A stretch of 64,000 nucleotides of DNA from Paenibacillus physcomitrellae (GCF_002240225.1 NZ_CP022584.1:3803094-3867093), one strand, 5' to 3'. Shown: positions 42,990-52,329, counted from the first letter of the stretch. Notes: generated by a model from the sequence alone, not told the origin. Translations and numbers: made by a program.

Positions 42990-45786
42990 GGCGTCCGAGG
43001 GAAGCAGGGGGAGCTGGGGGAACGTGGGGGACGCGGGTAAACGTGGAAACCGGGAGAATCGGGAGAACCGGCCCTCTTTTTCGCCCATTATCCCTCTCTC
43101 TTCCCGCTGGCTCGGCGGTTTCTGGTGTTCGCTGCTGCTCTGCGGCTTGTTTCTGCAATGGCTTGAGCCTTTGCGGATCCTTGGCGGGACAGACAGCCGG
43201 GTCTACTATGTGGTACTGGCCTTGTTAACGGCATTCCTTCTACTGATCGGCTGTCTGGGGCTTCCGCTCTGGATGACCTCGGTATTGTCCTTTGCAGCGC
43301 TTTGTCAAGCGATGGTCCATGTGAATGGGGAGGGCCTGGGGTGGAAATGGCTGATCGACTACGGCCCTATTCTGCTGAAGGATGCTTCCATTTGGGCGAG
43401 CACCGGCAGCATGGCGGACATCAGCCAGGCCTCACGGGTGCTGGTGCTGCTGACCGGCTGGATCTTATTGGTCTTATCCGTTCAACTACTGGCTATTAAT
43501 CGCTACACAGCTCTATTGTTTCTCTGCATCACGGCCATTTATTTGTTTGCATTTGAACTGACAGCCGGGCTGAATATGTTCTGGCCAATCGTGTACGCTT
43601 TTGGGCTGGGTCTGCTTCTGCAGTTCACCTTGGTCTACTTCAGGCATGCGGCTGATCGGGATAAGGACAATATAACGGCTGAGACCGCTGGAAAAAGAAT
43701 GGCTCTACAGTTCTCAGGTGAACAAGGAGAACAGGGAAAACAAAGAGAACAAGGAGAACAGGAAGAGCAAAGGGAGCAGAAAGAGATAAGAGGACTAAGA
43801 AAAGCAAGTAATGGATTCACACAAAATACAGGTCTCGGTAACGCTGATTTTGGTGAGACGGTCCTCGGTACTGCTAGTTTTGGTACTGCTAGTTTCGGTA
43901 ATGCTGGTTTTAGTAATGCCGATTTTGGTGATACCAATCCCGGTAATGCTGTTCTTGGCGATATAGAGCCCCGTCATGCTGCTCTCCATCATGCTGATCT
44001 CGGTAAACCAGCAGAGGATTCTTTGCGAAGACAGGGACCCTCTACCGGTCGAGTTCTTATGGGAATGGGAGGATTTATTGTTGCCTTCGGGATTGGGGCA
44101 TCCTTGGCAGCGGCTTTTGTTGTTCCCGTCAAACCAGCGCAGGCTGTAGATTGGGGACAGGCATTTGGCAGCATGGAGACATGGGCCGAATCCGAGAGCA
44201 GTGCAGGCAGCGGTTATTCCGTAACCGGATACGGCGGCAGCGATGAAGAGCTGGGGAGCCCGCTTAAGCTGCGGGAGGACGTTTATTTCACGGCCGAATC
44301 TCCGCAGCAGACCTATTGGCGTGGAGAATCCTTGAGTTATTACGACGGACGCGGCTGGACGGAGCCGGATCCTTCGCCTGCGGCTGAAGGCGTGAACTCT
44401 CCTCCGGCAGAGGAAGCCCCGGGCGATTCACCAGAGGACAGCACAGCAAGCAGCACTTCCGGGACCGCAATTCAAAAAATCACCTTTGCCGAACCTCAAT
44501 ACGGAACAGTCCCTTTGTTCGTCGGCGGGGAGCTTCTGGCGGTTCGTCAGGTGAACACGGAGGCCGGGACTCCTTCATCGCCGTATTCGGCAGCTTCTTC
44601 GGCCTACACGCTGCTTGAAGACAAGGAAGCCGGATCGGCTTATTTGAAGACTTCTTCGACAAGCGGCGCCATCCGCAGTTATGAAATAGCAGCGGCTCTG
44701 AAACCGGAGATGCCTGCAGAAATGTCTTCAACTGATCTCAGTGCCAATGGTAATGGTATCGTTCAGTCGGACCCATCCGAAATTCGTTACCAGTATCTTC
44801 AGCTGCCGGCAGCGCTCCCGGATTCCGTGCGGAATTTGGGTCAGTCGATTGTGTCCGGAACGACCAGCCGCTATGAAGCGGCCAAAGCGGTTGAAACTTA
44901 TTTACAAAGCAACTACAAATATACGTTAAACACGTCGATCCCGGCAGCCGGCCGTGATTTCGTTGAGGACTTCCTGTTCCGGGAGCGGGCGGGATACTGT
45001 GACCATTTTTCAACGGCTATGGTGATTCTGCTGCGGAGTCAGGGAATCCCCGCCCGCTGGGTTAAAGGTTTTGCTCCCGGACAGTCAAACGGCTCCGGCG
45101 AATATACGGTCCGCTATGCGGATGCCCATTCCTGGGTAGAGGTTTATTTTCCAGGCCAAGGCTGGGTTCCATTTGAGCCAACACCCGGATTCACGGCAGC
45201 ATCTGGAGATGCCGCGAGTGGTTTCGGAAGCGCAGCTCATGGACAGCAGCCTGCGGCTTTACATACTTTTGGAAAAGGGTGGAGCATGGACCTGCCCGAC
45301 GTTACGGCTGTTTTTGCTGCAGGTCTGATCCAGGTTTGGACTTTGGCTGAGCAGGCGGGCGGAGTGTTTAACCGTTATCAAACGGTAATTGTTGCTGCTG
45401 TTCTCCTTCTGCTGCTGGCGTTCGCATTCATGGGAATGCGCAGAGGAATGATCGGCAGCGGAGGATTTGTTCGCAGAAATCCGCTTAAACAAGTCTCCTC
45501 CAAATCGAACACGCCGTCAGATGAACGACATTTCCCGGGAAAAGTCGAGCTGCTCCGCTCGGCCGACGCGGCCTGGGCAGGACTGCACAAACGGTACGGC
45601 AAGCTAGCAAATGGAGCGACCGCAAGGGAATATGCGGAAGCTTTGCAGCGAAGAATGGATGAGCCAGGAAAGGCCGAAATGGAGCGGTTTATGAGCGTTT
45701 GGGAGCCGCTTTATTATGGAGGGGATTTGCCGGATCGGCAAACAACCCGAAGATTTTTGGATACCTGCCGGAAATTGGATTCATGA
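42970..45786 (+). CDS. TgpA-like membrane transglutaminase
   Basis: About 938 aa. N-terminal multi-pass membrane part (starting about residue 40), a large extracellular transglutaminase-like cysteine protease-fold core (RAGYCDHFSTAMVILLRSQGIPARWVKG with Cys677, DAHSWVEVYFPGQGWVPFEPTPG with His720), one more transmembrane helix (VAAVLLLLLAFAFMG) and a DUF4129-like tail. An insert between the membrane segments holds a Gln/Glu-rich run and an 11-unit pentapeptide-repeat-like stretch (residues 291-345). The start at 42970 has GGAGAGGAGG upstream. Confidence 0.88.
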   Translation: MRMFQHEASEGSRGSWGNVGDAGKRGNRENRENRPSFSPIIPLSSRWLGGFWCSLLLCGLFLQWLEPLRILGGTDSRVYYVVLALLTAFLLLIGCLGLPLWMTSVLSFAALCQAMVHVNGEGLGWKWLIDYGPILLKDASIWASTGSMADISQASRVLVLLTGWILLVLSVQLLAINRYTALLFLCITAIYLFAFELTAGLNMFWPIVYAFGLGLLLQFTLVYFRHAADRDKDNITAETAGKRMALQFSGEQGEQGKQREQGEQEEQREQKEIRGLRKASNGFTQNTGLGNADFGETVLGTASFGTASFGNAGFSNADFGDTNPGNAVLGDIEPRHAALHHADLGKPAEDSLRRQGPSTGRVLMGMGGFIVAFGIGASLAAAFVVPVKPAQAVDWGQAFGSMETWAESESSAGSGYSVTGYGGSDEELGSPLKLREDVYFTAESPQQTYWRGESLSYYDGRGWTEPDPSPAAEGVNSPPAEEAPGDSPEDSTASSTSGTAIQKITFAEPQYGTVPLFVGGELLAVRQVNTEAGTPSSPYSAASSAYTLLEDKEAGSAYLKTSSTSGAIRSYEIAAALKPEMPAEMSSTDLSANGNGIVQSDPSEIRYQYLQLPAALPDSVRNLGQSIVSGTTSRYEAAKAVETYLQSNYKYTLNTSIPAAGRDFVEDFLFRERAGYCDHFSTAMVILLRSQGIPARWVKGFAPGQSNGSGEYTVRYADAHSWVEVYFPGQGWVPFEPTPGFTAASGDAASGFGSAAHGQQPAALHTFGKGWSMDLPDVTAVFAAGLIQVWTLAEQAGGVFNRYQTVIVAAVLLLLLAFAFMGMRRGMIGSGGFVRRNPLKQVSSKSNTPSDERHFPGKVELLRSADAAWAGLHKRYGKLANGATAREYAEALQRRMDEPGKAEMERFMSVWEPLYYGGDLPDRQTTRRFLDTCRKLDS
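43840..44004 (+). repeat. 15-nt/pentapeptide repeat in the transglutaminase
   Basis: Eleven consecutive five-residue units, including NADFG, TASFG, TASFG, NAGFS, NADFG, NAVLG and HADLG, in register and matching the A(D/N)(L/F)xx pentapeptide pattern. Seen at DNA level as a degenerate 15-nt repeat (ggtaatgctgattttggt-like). Rare location, a membrane transglutaminase. Confidence 0.8.
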
Positions 45787-45811
45787 TAAGGGAAGGACCC
45801 CTTGAACTTTC

Positions 45812-45841
45812 TTGACGTTGTCTTTTGTCGTTGCGTATAAT
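45812..45841 (+). promoter_or_regulatory. guaA promoter
   Basis: TTGACG (45812-45817), 18-nt spacer, TATAAT (45836-45841), 29 nt before the guaA ATG. The leader is too short for a purine riboswitch. Confidence 0.8.
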
Positions 45842-45870
45842 GGGTCTCAAGAATTGAGGGAGGCTCGGAA

Positions 45871-47409
45871 ATGAATAAGCCAAATGAAATCATTGTCGTC
45901 CTGGATTTCGGGGGACAATATAATCAGTTAATTGCAAGACGTATCCGCGATCTTGGGGTATACAGCGAACTGCTGCCGTATAATACGCCAGTAGAACGTA
46001 TTAAGGAAATTGCACCAAGAGGCATCGTGTTCTCCGGCGGACCATCCAGCGTGTACGGCGTGGATGCCCCGCATGTAGACCCGGCGATTTATGACATTGG
46101 AGTTCCAATTTTCGGCATTTGCTACGGGATGCAGCTTATGGCCCAGCAATTGAACGGTAAAGTAGAACGTGCGGCTAAACGGGAATACGGCAAAGCTGAT
46201 GTCGATTTCGTTCCTGACTCGGCTTTGACCAAAAATCTGGATTCAAGACAAACGGTTTGGATGAGCCATGGCGACCATGTTGTGGCGCTGCCTGAAGGTT
46301 TCAAGGTTGCCGCTTCGACTGACCATGCTCCGATTGCTGCTTTTAGCAACGACGAGCGTAAAATGTACGGTGTACAGTTCCATCCGGAGGTCCGCCACTC
46401 CGTGTACGGCAATGAAATGATCCGCAATTTCCTTTATGAAGTCTGCGGCTGCGAAGGCAACTGGAGTATGGAAACCTGGATTGAAGATACCATTCAGGAC
46501 ATTCGCAATCAGGTCGGCGACAAGAAGGTCCTATGCGCATTGAGCGGCGGCGTGGATTCGTCCGTTGTAGCCATGCTGATTCATAAAGCGATTGGCGATC
46601 AACTGACTTGTATGTTCATCGACCATGGTTTGCTGCGCAAAGGCGAAGCCGAAAGCGTAATGGAGACTTTTGTCGGTAAGTTTGATATGAAGGTCGTTAA
46701 GATCGATGCCAGCGAACGTTTCCTGTCCAAGCTGAAAGGCGTGGATGATCCGGAGCAGAAACGTAAAATCATCGGCAACGAATTCATCTACGTGTTTGAC
46801 GAAGAGTCCGCGAAGTTTGACGATTTTGCCTTCTTAGCTCAAGGTACCCTGTACACGGACATCGTGGAAAGTGGCACGGCTACGGCACAAACGATCAAAT
46901 CCCACCACAACGTGGGCGGCCTGCCTGAAGATATGAAATTTGAGCTCGTAGAGCCTTTGAAGACACTCTTTAAAGACGAAGTCCGTAAAGTGGGCGAGGA
47001 ATGCGGCCTGCCGAAGGAGATCGTCTGGAGACAGCCGTTCCCGGGTCCGGGCCTTGCGATCCGCGTGCTTGGCGAAGTAACGGAGGACAAGCTGCACATC
47101 GTGCGTGAGTCTGATTACATCCTGCGCGATGAAATCGCCAAAGCCGGTCTCGACCGTGAAATCTGGCAGTACTTCACGGCACTGCCGAACATGAAGAGCG
47201 TAGGCGTTATGGGTGACGCTCGTACGTATTCTTACACCGTAGGCATCCGTGCGGTAACGTCCATCGATGGCATGACCGCCGACTGGGCGCGTATCCCTTG
47301 GGACGTGCTGGAGAAAATCTCCGTACGTATCGTCAACGAGGTAGAGAACGTCAACCGCGTCGTGTATGACATTACCTCGAAGCCGCCGGCGACGATTGAG
47401 TGGGAATGA
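45871..47409 (+). CDS. guaA: GMP synthase (glutamine-hydrolysing)
   Basis: Makes GMP from XMP, 512 aa. Glutaminase domain ([37 protein letters not shown] with the nucleophile Cys, [10 protein letters not shown]), then the PP-loop ATP pyrophosphatase ([18 protein letters not shown]) and the dimerisation domain ending [19 protein letters not shown] precedes the ATG. Intact, but its last 186 nt occur again at 55870-56055: the 3' end is the insertion site of the following island, and the C-terminal codons may come from the element. Confidence 0.97.
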   Translation: MNKPNEIIVVLDFGGQYNQLIARRIRDLGVYSELLPYNTPVERIKEIAPRGIVFSGGPSSVYGVDAPHVDPAIYDIGVPIFGICYGMQLMAQQLNGKVERAAKREYGKADVDFVPDSALTKNLDSRQTVWMSHGDHVVALPEGFKVAASTDHAPIAAFSNDERKMYGVQFHPEVRHSVYGNEMIRNFLYEVCGCEGNWSMETWIEDTIQDIRNQVGDKKVLCALSGGVDSSVVAMLIHKAIGDQLTCMFIDHGLLRKGEAESVMETFVGKFDMKVVKIDASERFLSKLKGVDDPEQKRKIIGNEFIYVFDEESAKFDDFAFLAQGTLYTDIVESGTATAQTIKSHHNVGGLPEDMKFELVEPLKTLFKDEVRKVGEECGLPKEIVWRQPFPGPGLAIRVLGEVTEDKLHIVRESDYILRDEIAKAGLDREIWQYFTALPNMKSVGVMGDARTYSYTVGIRAVTSIDGMTADWARIPWDVLEKISVRIVNEVENVNRVVYDITSKPPATIEWE

Positions 47410-47520
47410 ATTGGATTGAAATGATGTAGTAGGATGCCGGGAAGCCTTGATAAATAATGATTTCGGCGTTAGCTACATGATGACTTCCAATTGACGTGCA
47501 ACTAACTATAGAGTCTTAAA

Positions 47521-47570
47521 AATTACTCTCTTTTATCTGCGTTGTTCAGCAAATAGAAGGGAGTATTTTT
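47521..47570 (+). terminator. Terminator-like hairpin at the left edge of the island
   Basis: AATTACTCTCTTTTAT pairs with ATAGAAGGGAGTATT (one bulge, G-U pairs) and is followed by TTTTT. Lies 110 nt after guaA, probably carried in by the element. Confidence 0.5.
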
Positions 47571-47908
47571 ATGACCAAAATTAAGGAATTGCTTCAGGAT
47601 ATCAAGCTCAATCAAGAAATTTGGGGTCGTGTGAAGAAGTATGTTGATTTGTGCATGTTCCGCGTTTGGAAAGGGTTTATGGAGAAAGAAATAGGGATTG
47701 TAGAAGTGGGAATGTAAGTCATGTTAATGGAGAGAGTGTACAAACAGCGTGTCCATGGAAAAAATCATTTACAGCTTACCGGTGGTTCAAACAAACAGGA
47801 AAAAGCATCATGAATGCTACTAATTTTTCAAAAAATTTTATAGAGAGACAGGAATCTATTCGCAAAAAGTATGAACTCCAGCCGCACATCAACGGAAAGC
47901 AAATTTGA
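47571..47908 (+). pseudogene. Frameshifted gene remnant, island left edge
   Basis: An open frame from ATG 47571 (MTKIKELLQDIKLNQEIWGRVKKYVDLCMFRVWKGFMEKEIG) stops after 48 codons, and coherent coding text goes on in another frame (CRSGNVSHVNGESVQTACPWKKSFTAYRWFKQTGKS ... IRKKYELQPHINGKQI) to 47908. This reads like one gene broken by a frameshift. A transposase-type origin is possible but unproven. AAGGGAG precedes the ATG but lies in the hairpin arm. I do not recognise the family. Confidence 0.5.
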
Positions 47909-48327
47909 TAAATTTCTGGAATCATACTTCAGGAGGAGAAGATGAAAACTCGTTCGACCTGTAAGCAAGGAGATCAACCAGGAATCATCTGCAAAGCCCA
48001 TATTGGCTTCGATATTCCTTTTTCGAAATTCGCAAAGTTGAGGCAATTTTGACTGTTCTACCATCAGGAGTAACAATGGAAATAAGCAAAAGATTAAGTA
48101 TTGTTGATTATTTCATGTTGCAACTGAAAGTTCTCTTTTTTATTGTTAAAAAGTTTGTAAGGTTTGGATTTGAAGCTGAATCAGTTCATACTTCATTGTG
48201 TCAAACAACCAAGTAGTTGTAAAGTATTAGGAAAAATAGAGGGGAAATCTGGAAATGTGTCGAATAACAAAAATAAATGACAGATAGTTTTGCAAGCATA
48301 GGGCGATTATAGGGTGGGTGATTAACG
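47909..48327. other. Gene-poor AT-rich stretch before the ABC-3C operon
   Basis: Only short frames, for example ATG 47942 (36 codons) and ATG 48076 (46 codons, CAGGAG upstream). None is recognisable; probably decayed element DNA plus the promoter of the following operon. Confidence 0.5.
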
Positions 48328-49062
48328 GTGGCGATGCGCAGTCCAAGCGAACCGGAGAAGCAATTAATTATTGATAAAATTCATGAAATGTGTCCTACAA
48401 CTGAACAACTTGAAAGAGTGTGTCGTGTAGTTCTTAAGGAGCATCCTTACGATGTTTACCCGCAGCGTTCTACTACAATTCAGGCATTAAATGCGTTAGT
48501 AGAGCGGTCAGTGCAAAAAGGTGTCGCTTCTAGCCTAGTGACAGAGTTTGAGTTAACCATTCAGAGAACTATAAATGACAGCTCAGAGTTTAGACCAATA
48601 GATGCAGACTTGGCAAATCAATTTGGCAATATGTTTACTTCACTTTTACAAGCACTTGAACAGATGGATGACTCTGAGTTGGAACAATACACAGCAGATA
48701 TTGACAGCGCGGATATGACTGAGTTTAAAGATAAGCTTGCTAATAAAGCAAAGTTTTCTAAGGATAAGCAAGAACATGCATTGAGGAGCCGGACAGAGAT
48801 ATCAGTCCTTCAACGATTAGCAAAAAAATTGGGCTATCGTAAATACAACAAGTTAAAAAAGAAGGTCATGTATCTATACTTCCGGATTTGTGACAGCTAT
48901 CCAGCTAATCAATTTGCGGCAGATTATAGATTCGAACGGTTGCTCGAGCACTTATATGAACAACTTCCTGCGCAAATTCGGGAGTATTACGATGAATGTC
49001 TTGAACAAATAACTGGGGTTATTTTCGATACAACATACGATTGTTACATTTTTAATGAATGA
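48328..49062 (+). CDS. EAD-like protein with C-terminal ABC-3C-type helical domain
   Basis: 244 aa, GTG start (ATG 48334 possible), AGGGTGGGTG upstream. Residues about 8-75 (EKQLIIDKIHEMCPTTEQLERVCRVVLKEHPYDVYPQRSTTIQALNALVERSVQKG) have the spacing of a bacterial effector-associated (death-like) domain, EAD1 type. The middle is a charged linker. The last 80 residues (LRSRTEISVLQRLAKKLGYRKYNKLKKKVMYLYFRICDSYPANQF ... EQITGVIFDTTYDCYIFNE) form a helical domain that I take for the ABC-3C C-terminal component. First gene of the four-gene operon. Domain names are from memory of the families; no catalytic motif is visible, so it is likely a connector. Confidence 0.6.
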   Translation: MAMRSPSEPEKQLIIDKIHEMCPTTEQLERVCRVVLKEHPYDVYPQRSTTIQALNALVERSVQKGVASSLVTEFELTIQRTINDSSEFRPIDADLANQFGNMFTSLLQALEQMDDSELEQYTADIDSADMTEFKDKLANKAKFSKDKQEHALRSRTEISVLQRLAKKLGYRKYNKLKKKVMYLYFRICDSYPANQFAADYRFERLLEHLYEQLPAQIREYYDECLEQITGVIFDTTYDCYIFNE

Positions 49063-49107
49063 AGGTGAGTCACTCTGTCTACGCGTAATATTGAACATGA
49101 GCTAGCT

Positions 49108-49593
49108 ATGTATGATATGGATGAGAGCAGTTCTTTCAATGGATTTATATTACTTATGATTTTGAAATTTTTTTCGAAATGCACTATGAACCAGGTAGCT
49201 TGTTCCTTATATCTGGTACGCTTCCCTAAAATTCTTGCCAGACTTTTAACTAAGGAAGAAGAAATGAAGTTTAATGAATTTGTTCCGGAATGGGAAATTG
49301 GAAATTTGGATGCACTGCTTGTCCCTTATATTAATCAAAAATATGACACGCGTTTTATACGAGGTATAAAAGAGTTATTTGCTAGAGGTCTAATTAGTAT
49401 CGAAGGTGAAGATGTCCGCCTGACTTCTTCTATAGAATTTCCATCAAAAAGCGATGCGATCATGAGCATCGAAAACAAAGCTTATTTTTCTAGTCTTGTT
49501 GTAAAGAGGACAGATATTTCAATACTTAATGAAAAAATATCACGAATAGTAGGAGAAGAACAATGGGGAATTTTCTCTTCATCAACCGTGTAG
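49108..49593 (+). CDS. ABC-3C middle component-like protein
   Basis: 161 aa from the ATG 49108, or about 172 from a CTG at 49075, which alone has a well-placed GAAGGTGAG ahead of it. Text such as MDESSSFNGFILLMILKFFSKCTMNQVACSLYLVRFPKILARLLTKEEE and FIRGIKELFARGLISIEGEDVRLT suggests a small helical or winged-helix protein, as the middle components of ABC three-component systems are. No catalytic residues. Its 3' end overlaps the ATPase gene by 31 nt, so the stoichiometry is probably coupled. Identification rests on context more than on sequence. Confidence 0.55.
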   Translation: MYDMDESSSFNGFILLMILKFFSKCTMNQVACSLYLVRFPKILARLLTKEEEMKFNEFVPEWEIGNLDALLVPYINQKYDTRFIRGIKELFARGLISIEGEDVRLTSSIEFPSKSDAIMSIENKAYFSSLVVKRTDISILNEKISRIVGEEQWGIFSSSTV

Positions 49594-51485
49594 CGGTAAA
49601 CCCGCCTAAAGGGAAAACTGATGTCACATTTAGAGGTGGCTTGAACGTAATTCGTGCTACGCTGATAAGCGAAGCTTCTGAAGATTCAAAAGATAGTCAA
49701 CCTGGAATACGTAATAGCGTCGGAAAAACAACTTTTGCCCATATGTTGGACTATGGGCTGGGTAAAAGCCTTTTTTTAAATAAGGACAAGGCACTTGGAC
49801 GTAAGTCATTGGAATCGCATGATTTATTAATGGAGTTTAGAATCGGAGATGAACAATTTACTGTCCAGAGAAACTTAGTTAAAGGTGACATATGTATTTT
49901 GTATAGAGAATGGATTATCGATGATCTACTAAATGGTGTGCAAAAAAATGGTGAAAGATTCCCAATAAAAGACTATAGAAATTTTATGGAAGATAAGCTA
50001 TTTTCAGGAACTAACATTTTTGAAGGTGAGAGATTTATATCGTTCCGTGATATTATGCAAATCATTTTTAGAGATCAAGTTGGAGGATTTGAATCGATTG
50101 ATAAGACGGGGAACTATTCTTCGAACGCAGAGGCTAAACGTAAGCTGCAACAATATCTTTCAGGGTTAACTACCGCGGAGACATTGAATGCCGATATACA
50201 AGTAAGTAATGCGGAGGAAGCTGAAAAAGAAGCTAAAAAGGCTTTCGATATCATAAAGAAATATGTCAACCATAAGGTTAACCAAGCTGAAGAGGTTATA
50301 CGATCAGAAGCAACAGTAGTGATTGAGCAAATTCAAGTTAAAAATGAAGTAGTAGCTGATCTAAAACAACAATTAATTCTGCTACAACAAAGAAATGATG
50401 AACGAGTTGAGCAAAAGCAGGAGTTTCTCCAAATAAAACTAAGTCTCTCTAAAGAAGAGAACTTAGTTAGAAAGAGGATTAATAGTTTCCAAGCTACTTT
50501 AAATGAAGTGCAAACTGAAAAAGAAAATATAGAAACAGCTCATTATGCACATCTGCTACTAGATACTTATGAATATGAAAAATGCCCTGTATGTTTGGTA
50601 GACATTACAGGCGACCCGTCTTTTAAATGCCCTCGAAGTACATCCAATGAAGAGGACTCAGACAGAGCTTTGGAAACCATGCAGACTATTTTGTCAAACG
50701 AAAGGCAAGACTTAATACAAGCTATTGCTGAGCTAAATCATACTTTAGAGGAAATCCAATTGAAGGCAGTTGAGATTGATAGCGAAATAGCGGATTTAAA
50801 TCTTGAAATATCAGAAGATGCTAATGAGATATTAAAAAATATCGAAGAAAAAGAAAGAGAGCAAAAAGAACTAACGGAAAAATTAACAGGATTAAAGCAG
50901 GATTTAGAGTATTTCCGAGATCATGACGATTATAGAAGAAAACATGGCTTAGCGAAAGATAACCTTACAATTGCAAAAGCCAATCGCAATCGAATACAAC
51001 AACAAATGGAAGATAATATAGAAAGTTTGAAAAATTATTTTCAGGAAGTTGTTTCGTATTTGTATTTCGGGAATCGTATAGGTTCATTTCAGTTAAGCAA
51101 GATTGCGAAAAACTTTGAAGCTACTATTAGGTATCTTAATTTGAGTGAGGGCAGAGATACTGGTGCAGCAGCGATCACCTTAGCGGTTATAGCATTCGAC
51201 CTAGCGTTATTAAAATTAGCTATAAATTCGAATACACCACACCCAAGATTACTTGTTCATGACTCACCTAATATTAATGATATTGACCCATCTGTTTATA
51301 ACAGAATATTTACGTATGTTAGAGATGAATTGGAAAAGCCATTTGTTGAAAATGATATAGAACCAGATTTTCAGTATATTATTACAACCATATTAATGCC
51401 AGATGAGCTAGCAGATGATCCTTATGTCAGATTGGAGTTAAATAATAATGGAGACAAAGGAAAACTCTTTGAATTTACATTTTGA
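49563..51485 (+). CDS. SMC/Rad50-like ATPase (DUF2326-type)
   Basis: 640 aa, AGGAGAAG before the ATG. Walker A GIRNSVGKTTFAHMLDYGLGKS (Lys55), a long coiled coil from about residue 185 to 500, broken by a CPVC...CP zinc-hook-like motif (Cys341, Cys344, Cys about 356), the ABC signature region LSEGRDTGAAAITLAVIAFDLALLKL and the Walker B LLVHDSPNIND (HDS, residues 566-568, as in DUF2326 proteins rather than the usual DE). This is the ATPase type of ABC-3C conflict systems and of DNA-sensing Rad50/SbcC relatives. Likely detects or bridges foreign DNA and drives the partner proteins. Overlaps the gene before and the one after. Confidence 0.8.
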   Translation: MGNFLFINRVAVNPPKGKTDVTFRGGLNVIRATLISEASEDSKDSQPGIRNSVGKTTFAHMLDYGLGKSLFLNKDKALGRKSLESHDLLMEFRIGDEQFTVQRNLVKGDICILYREWIIDDLLNGVQKNGERFPIKDYRNFMEDKLFSGTNIFEGERFISFRDIMQIIFRDQVGGFESIDKTGNYSSNAEAKRKLQQYLSGLTTAETLNADIQVSNAEEAEKEAKKAFDIIKKYVNHKVNQAEEVIRSEATVVIEQIQVKNEVVADLKQQLILLQQRNDERVEQKQEFLQIKLSLSKEENLVRKRINSFQATLNEVQTEKENIETAHYAHLLLDTYEYEKCPVCLVDITGDPSFKCPRSTSNEEDSDRALETMQTILSNERQDLIQAIAELNHTLEEIQLKAVEIDSEIADLNLEISEDANEILKNIEEKEREQKELTEKLTGLKQDLEYFRDHDDYRRKHGLAKDNLTIAKANRNRIQQQMEDNIESLKNYFQEVVSYLYFGNRIGSFQLSKIAKNFEATIRYLNLSEGRDTGAAAITLAVIAFDLALLKLAINSNTPHPRLLVHDSPNINDIDPSVYNRIFTYVRDELEKPFVENDIEPDFQYIITTILMPDELADDPYVRLELNNNGDKGKLFEFTF

Positions 51486-52305
51486 TAATATTCCCGCAAA
51501 TCAACAAAGGTTGATAAATTTCTTGAAGCATTCATACTCTGAAGAAGAAATTTATGCATTAGGGCGAATGCTGAATTTAGAAAAAGAAGACTATGTTGGA
51601 AAGGGTATAACTAAGCAGCAATTATGTGGCTCATTTGTTGAGATGGTTACTCAAAGGTCATTGTACGAAGGACTGTTTGTGCTTCTTGAGTCTCCTACGT
51701 ATGTTCGGACAAGAATATATCAGGAATTTGGTGATTTAGGAATAAAGGAACCTTTAGCTGAAAACAAATTAGAGGAAATTGTGCAAGAATGCTTCGAACA
51801 AAGCAAAATAAGATTAAAGGATACTTCCTTTTCAGATTGGTTAGCTGATTGGAAGAGATCAATGGTACTTGTTTTAGGCAAAGATAATACCCCTGAAGCA
51901 TGGGATAAACTTACGAGAATTTGTGATGTACTAAGAGAAATGGGGTATTCCCCCTATTTAATAAAGGATCAACCGGATATCGGACTGTTAACTAATGAAG
52001 AAAAAATGTTGGCATATGCTGCGGCATCAAGATTTGTTGTTATTGAGAAATCTGAGCCATCTGGCCATATTGATGAGGCCCATATTTGCGCAACCAATCG
52101 GTTAGTTGGAATATGGCTAAGAGAAGAGGGAAAAGGCGATACCTTGATGCAGGGAGATTATGAAGTAAGTTTCCTTAATATTAAAAGTTTTACTTATGGT
52201 ATAGGAAATATGAGTGATGCGATTAGTACCGGTGTTGACTGGGCCGAAGGATATTTGAAAGAAAAAGAGACAAAGTTAAACTCATTGTATCCATTTAGAC
52301 GTTAG
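51448..52305 (+). CDS. EAD-like plus Rossmann-domain putative effector
   Basis: 285 aa, overlaps the ATPase gene by 38 nt. Residues about 14-80 (NQQRLINFLKHSYSEEEIYALGRMLNLEKEDYVGKGITKQQLCGSFVEMVTQRSLYEGLFVLLESP) have the textbook spacing of an effector-associated domain (SxEEIxxLxxxLxL...L...Lxxxxxxrxxlxxll). The C-terminal part (MVLVLGKDNTPEAWDKLTRICDVLREMGYSPYLIKDQPDIGLLTNEEKMLAYAAASRFVVIEKSEPSGHIDEAHICA) looks like a Rossmann-type nucleotide-binding domain of TIR-like or SLOG-like fold. Its first domain could pair with the EAD of the first gene and bring this domain to the ATPase complex. Enzyme activity not identified. Confidence 0.55.
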   Translation: METKENSLNLHFDNIPANQQRLINFLKHSYSEEEIYALGRMLNLEKEDYVGKGITKQQLCGSFVEMVTQRSLYEGLFVLLESPTYVRTRIYQEFGDLGIKEPLAENKLEEIVQECFEQSKIRLKDTSFSDWLADWKRSMVLVLGKDNTPEAWDKLTRICDVLREMGYSPYLIKDQPDIGLLTNEEKMLAYAAASRFVVIEKSEPSGHIDEAHICATNRLVGIWLREEGKGDTLMQGDYEVSFLNIKSFTYGIGNMSDAISTGVDWAEGYLKEKETKLNSLYPFRR

Positions 52306-52329
52306 GAATTCGAGGATTCTATCCAAAGC

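Noticed and set aside
47828..48076. Minus-strand open frame in the island's left flank
   Set aside because: No ribosome site or recognisable features; it lies opposite the decayed remnants.
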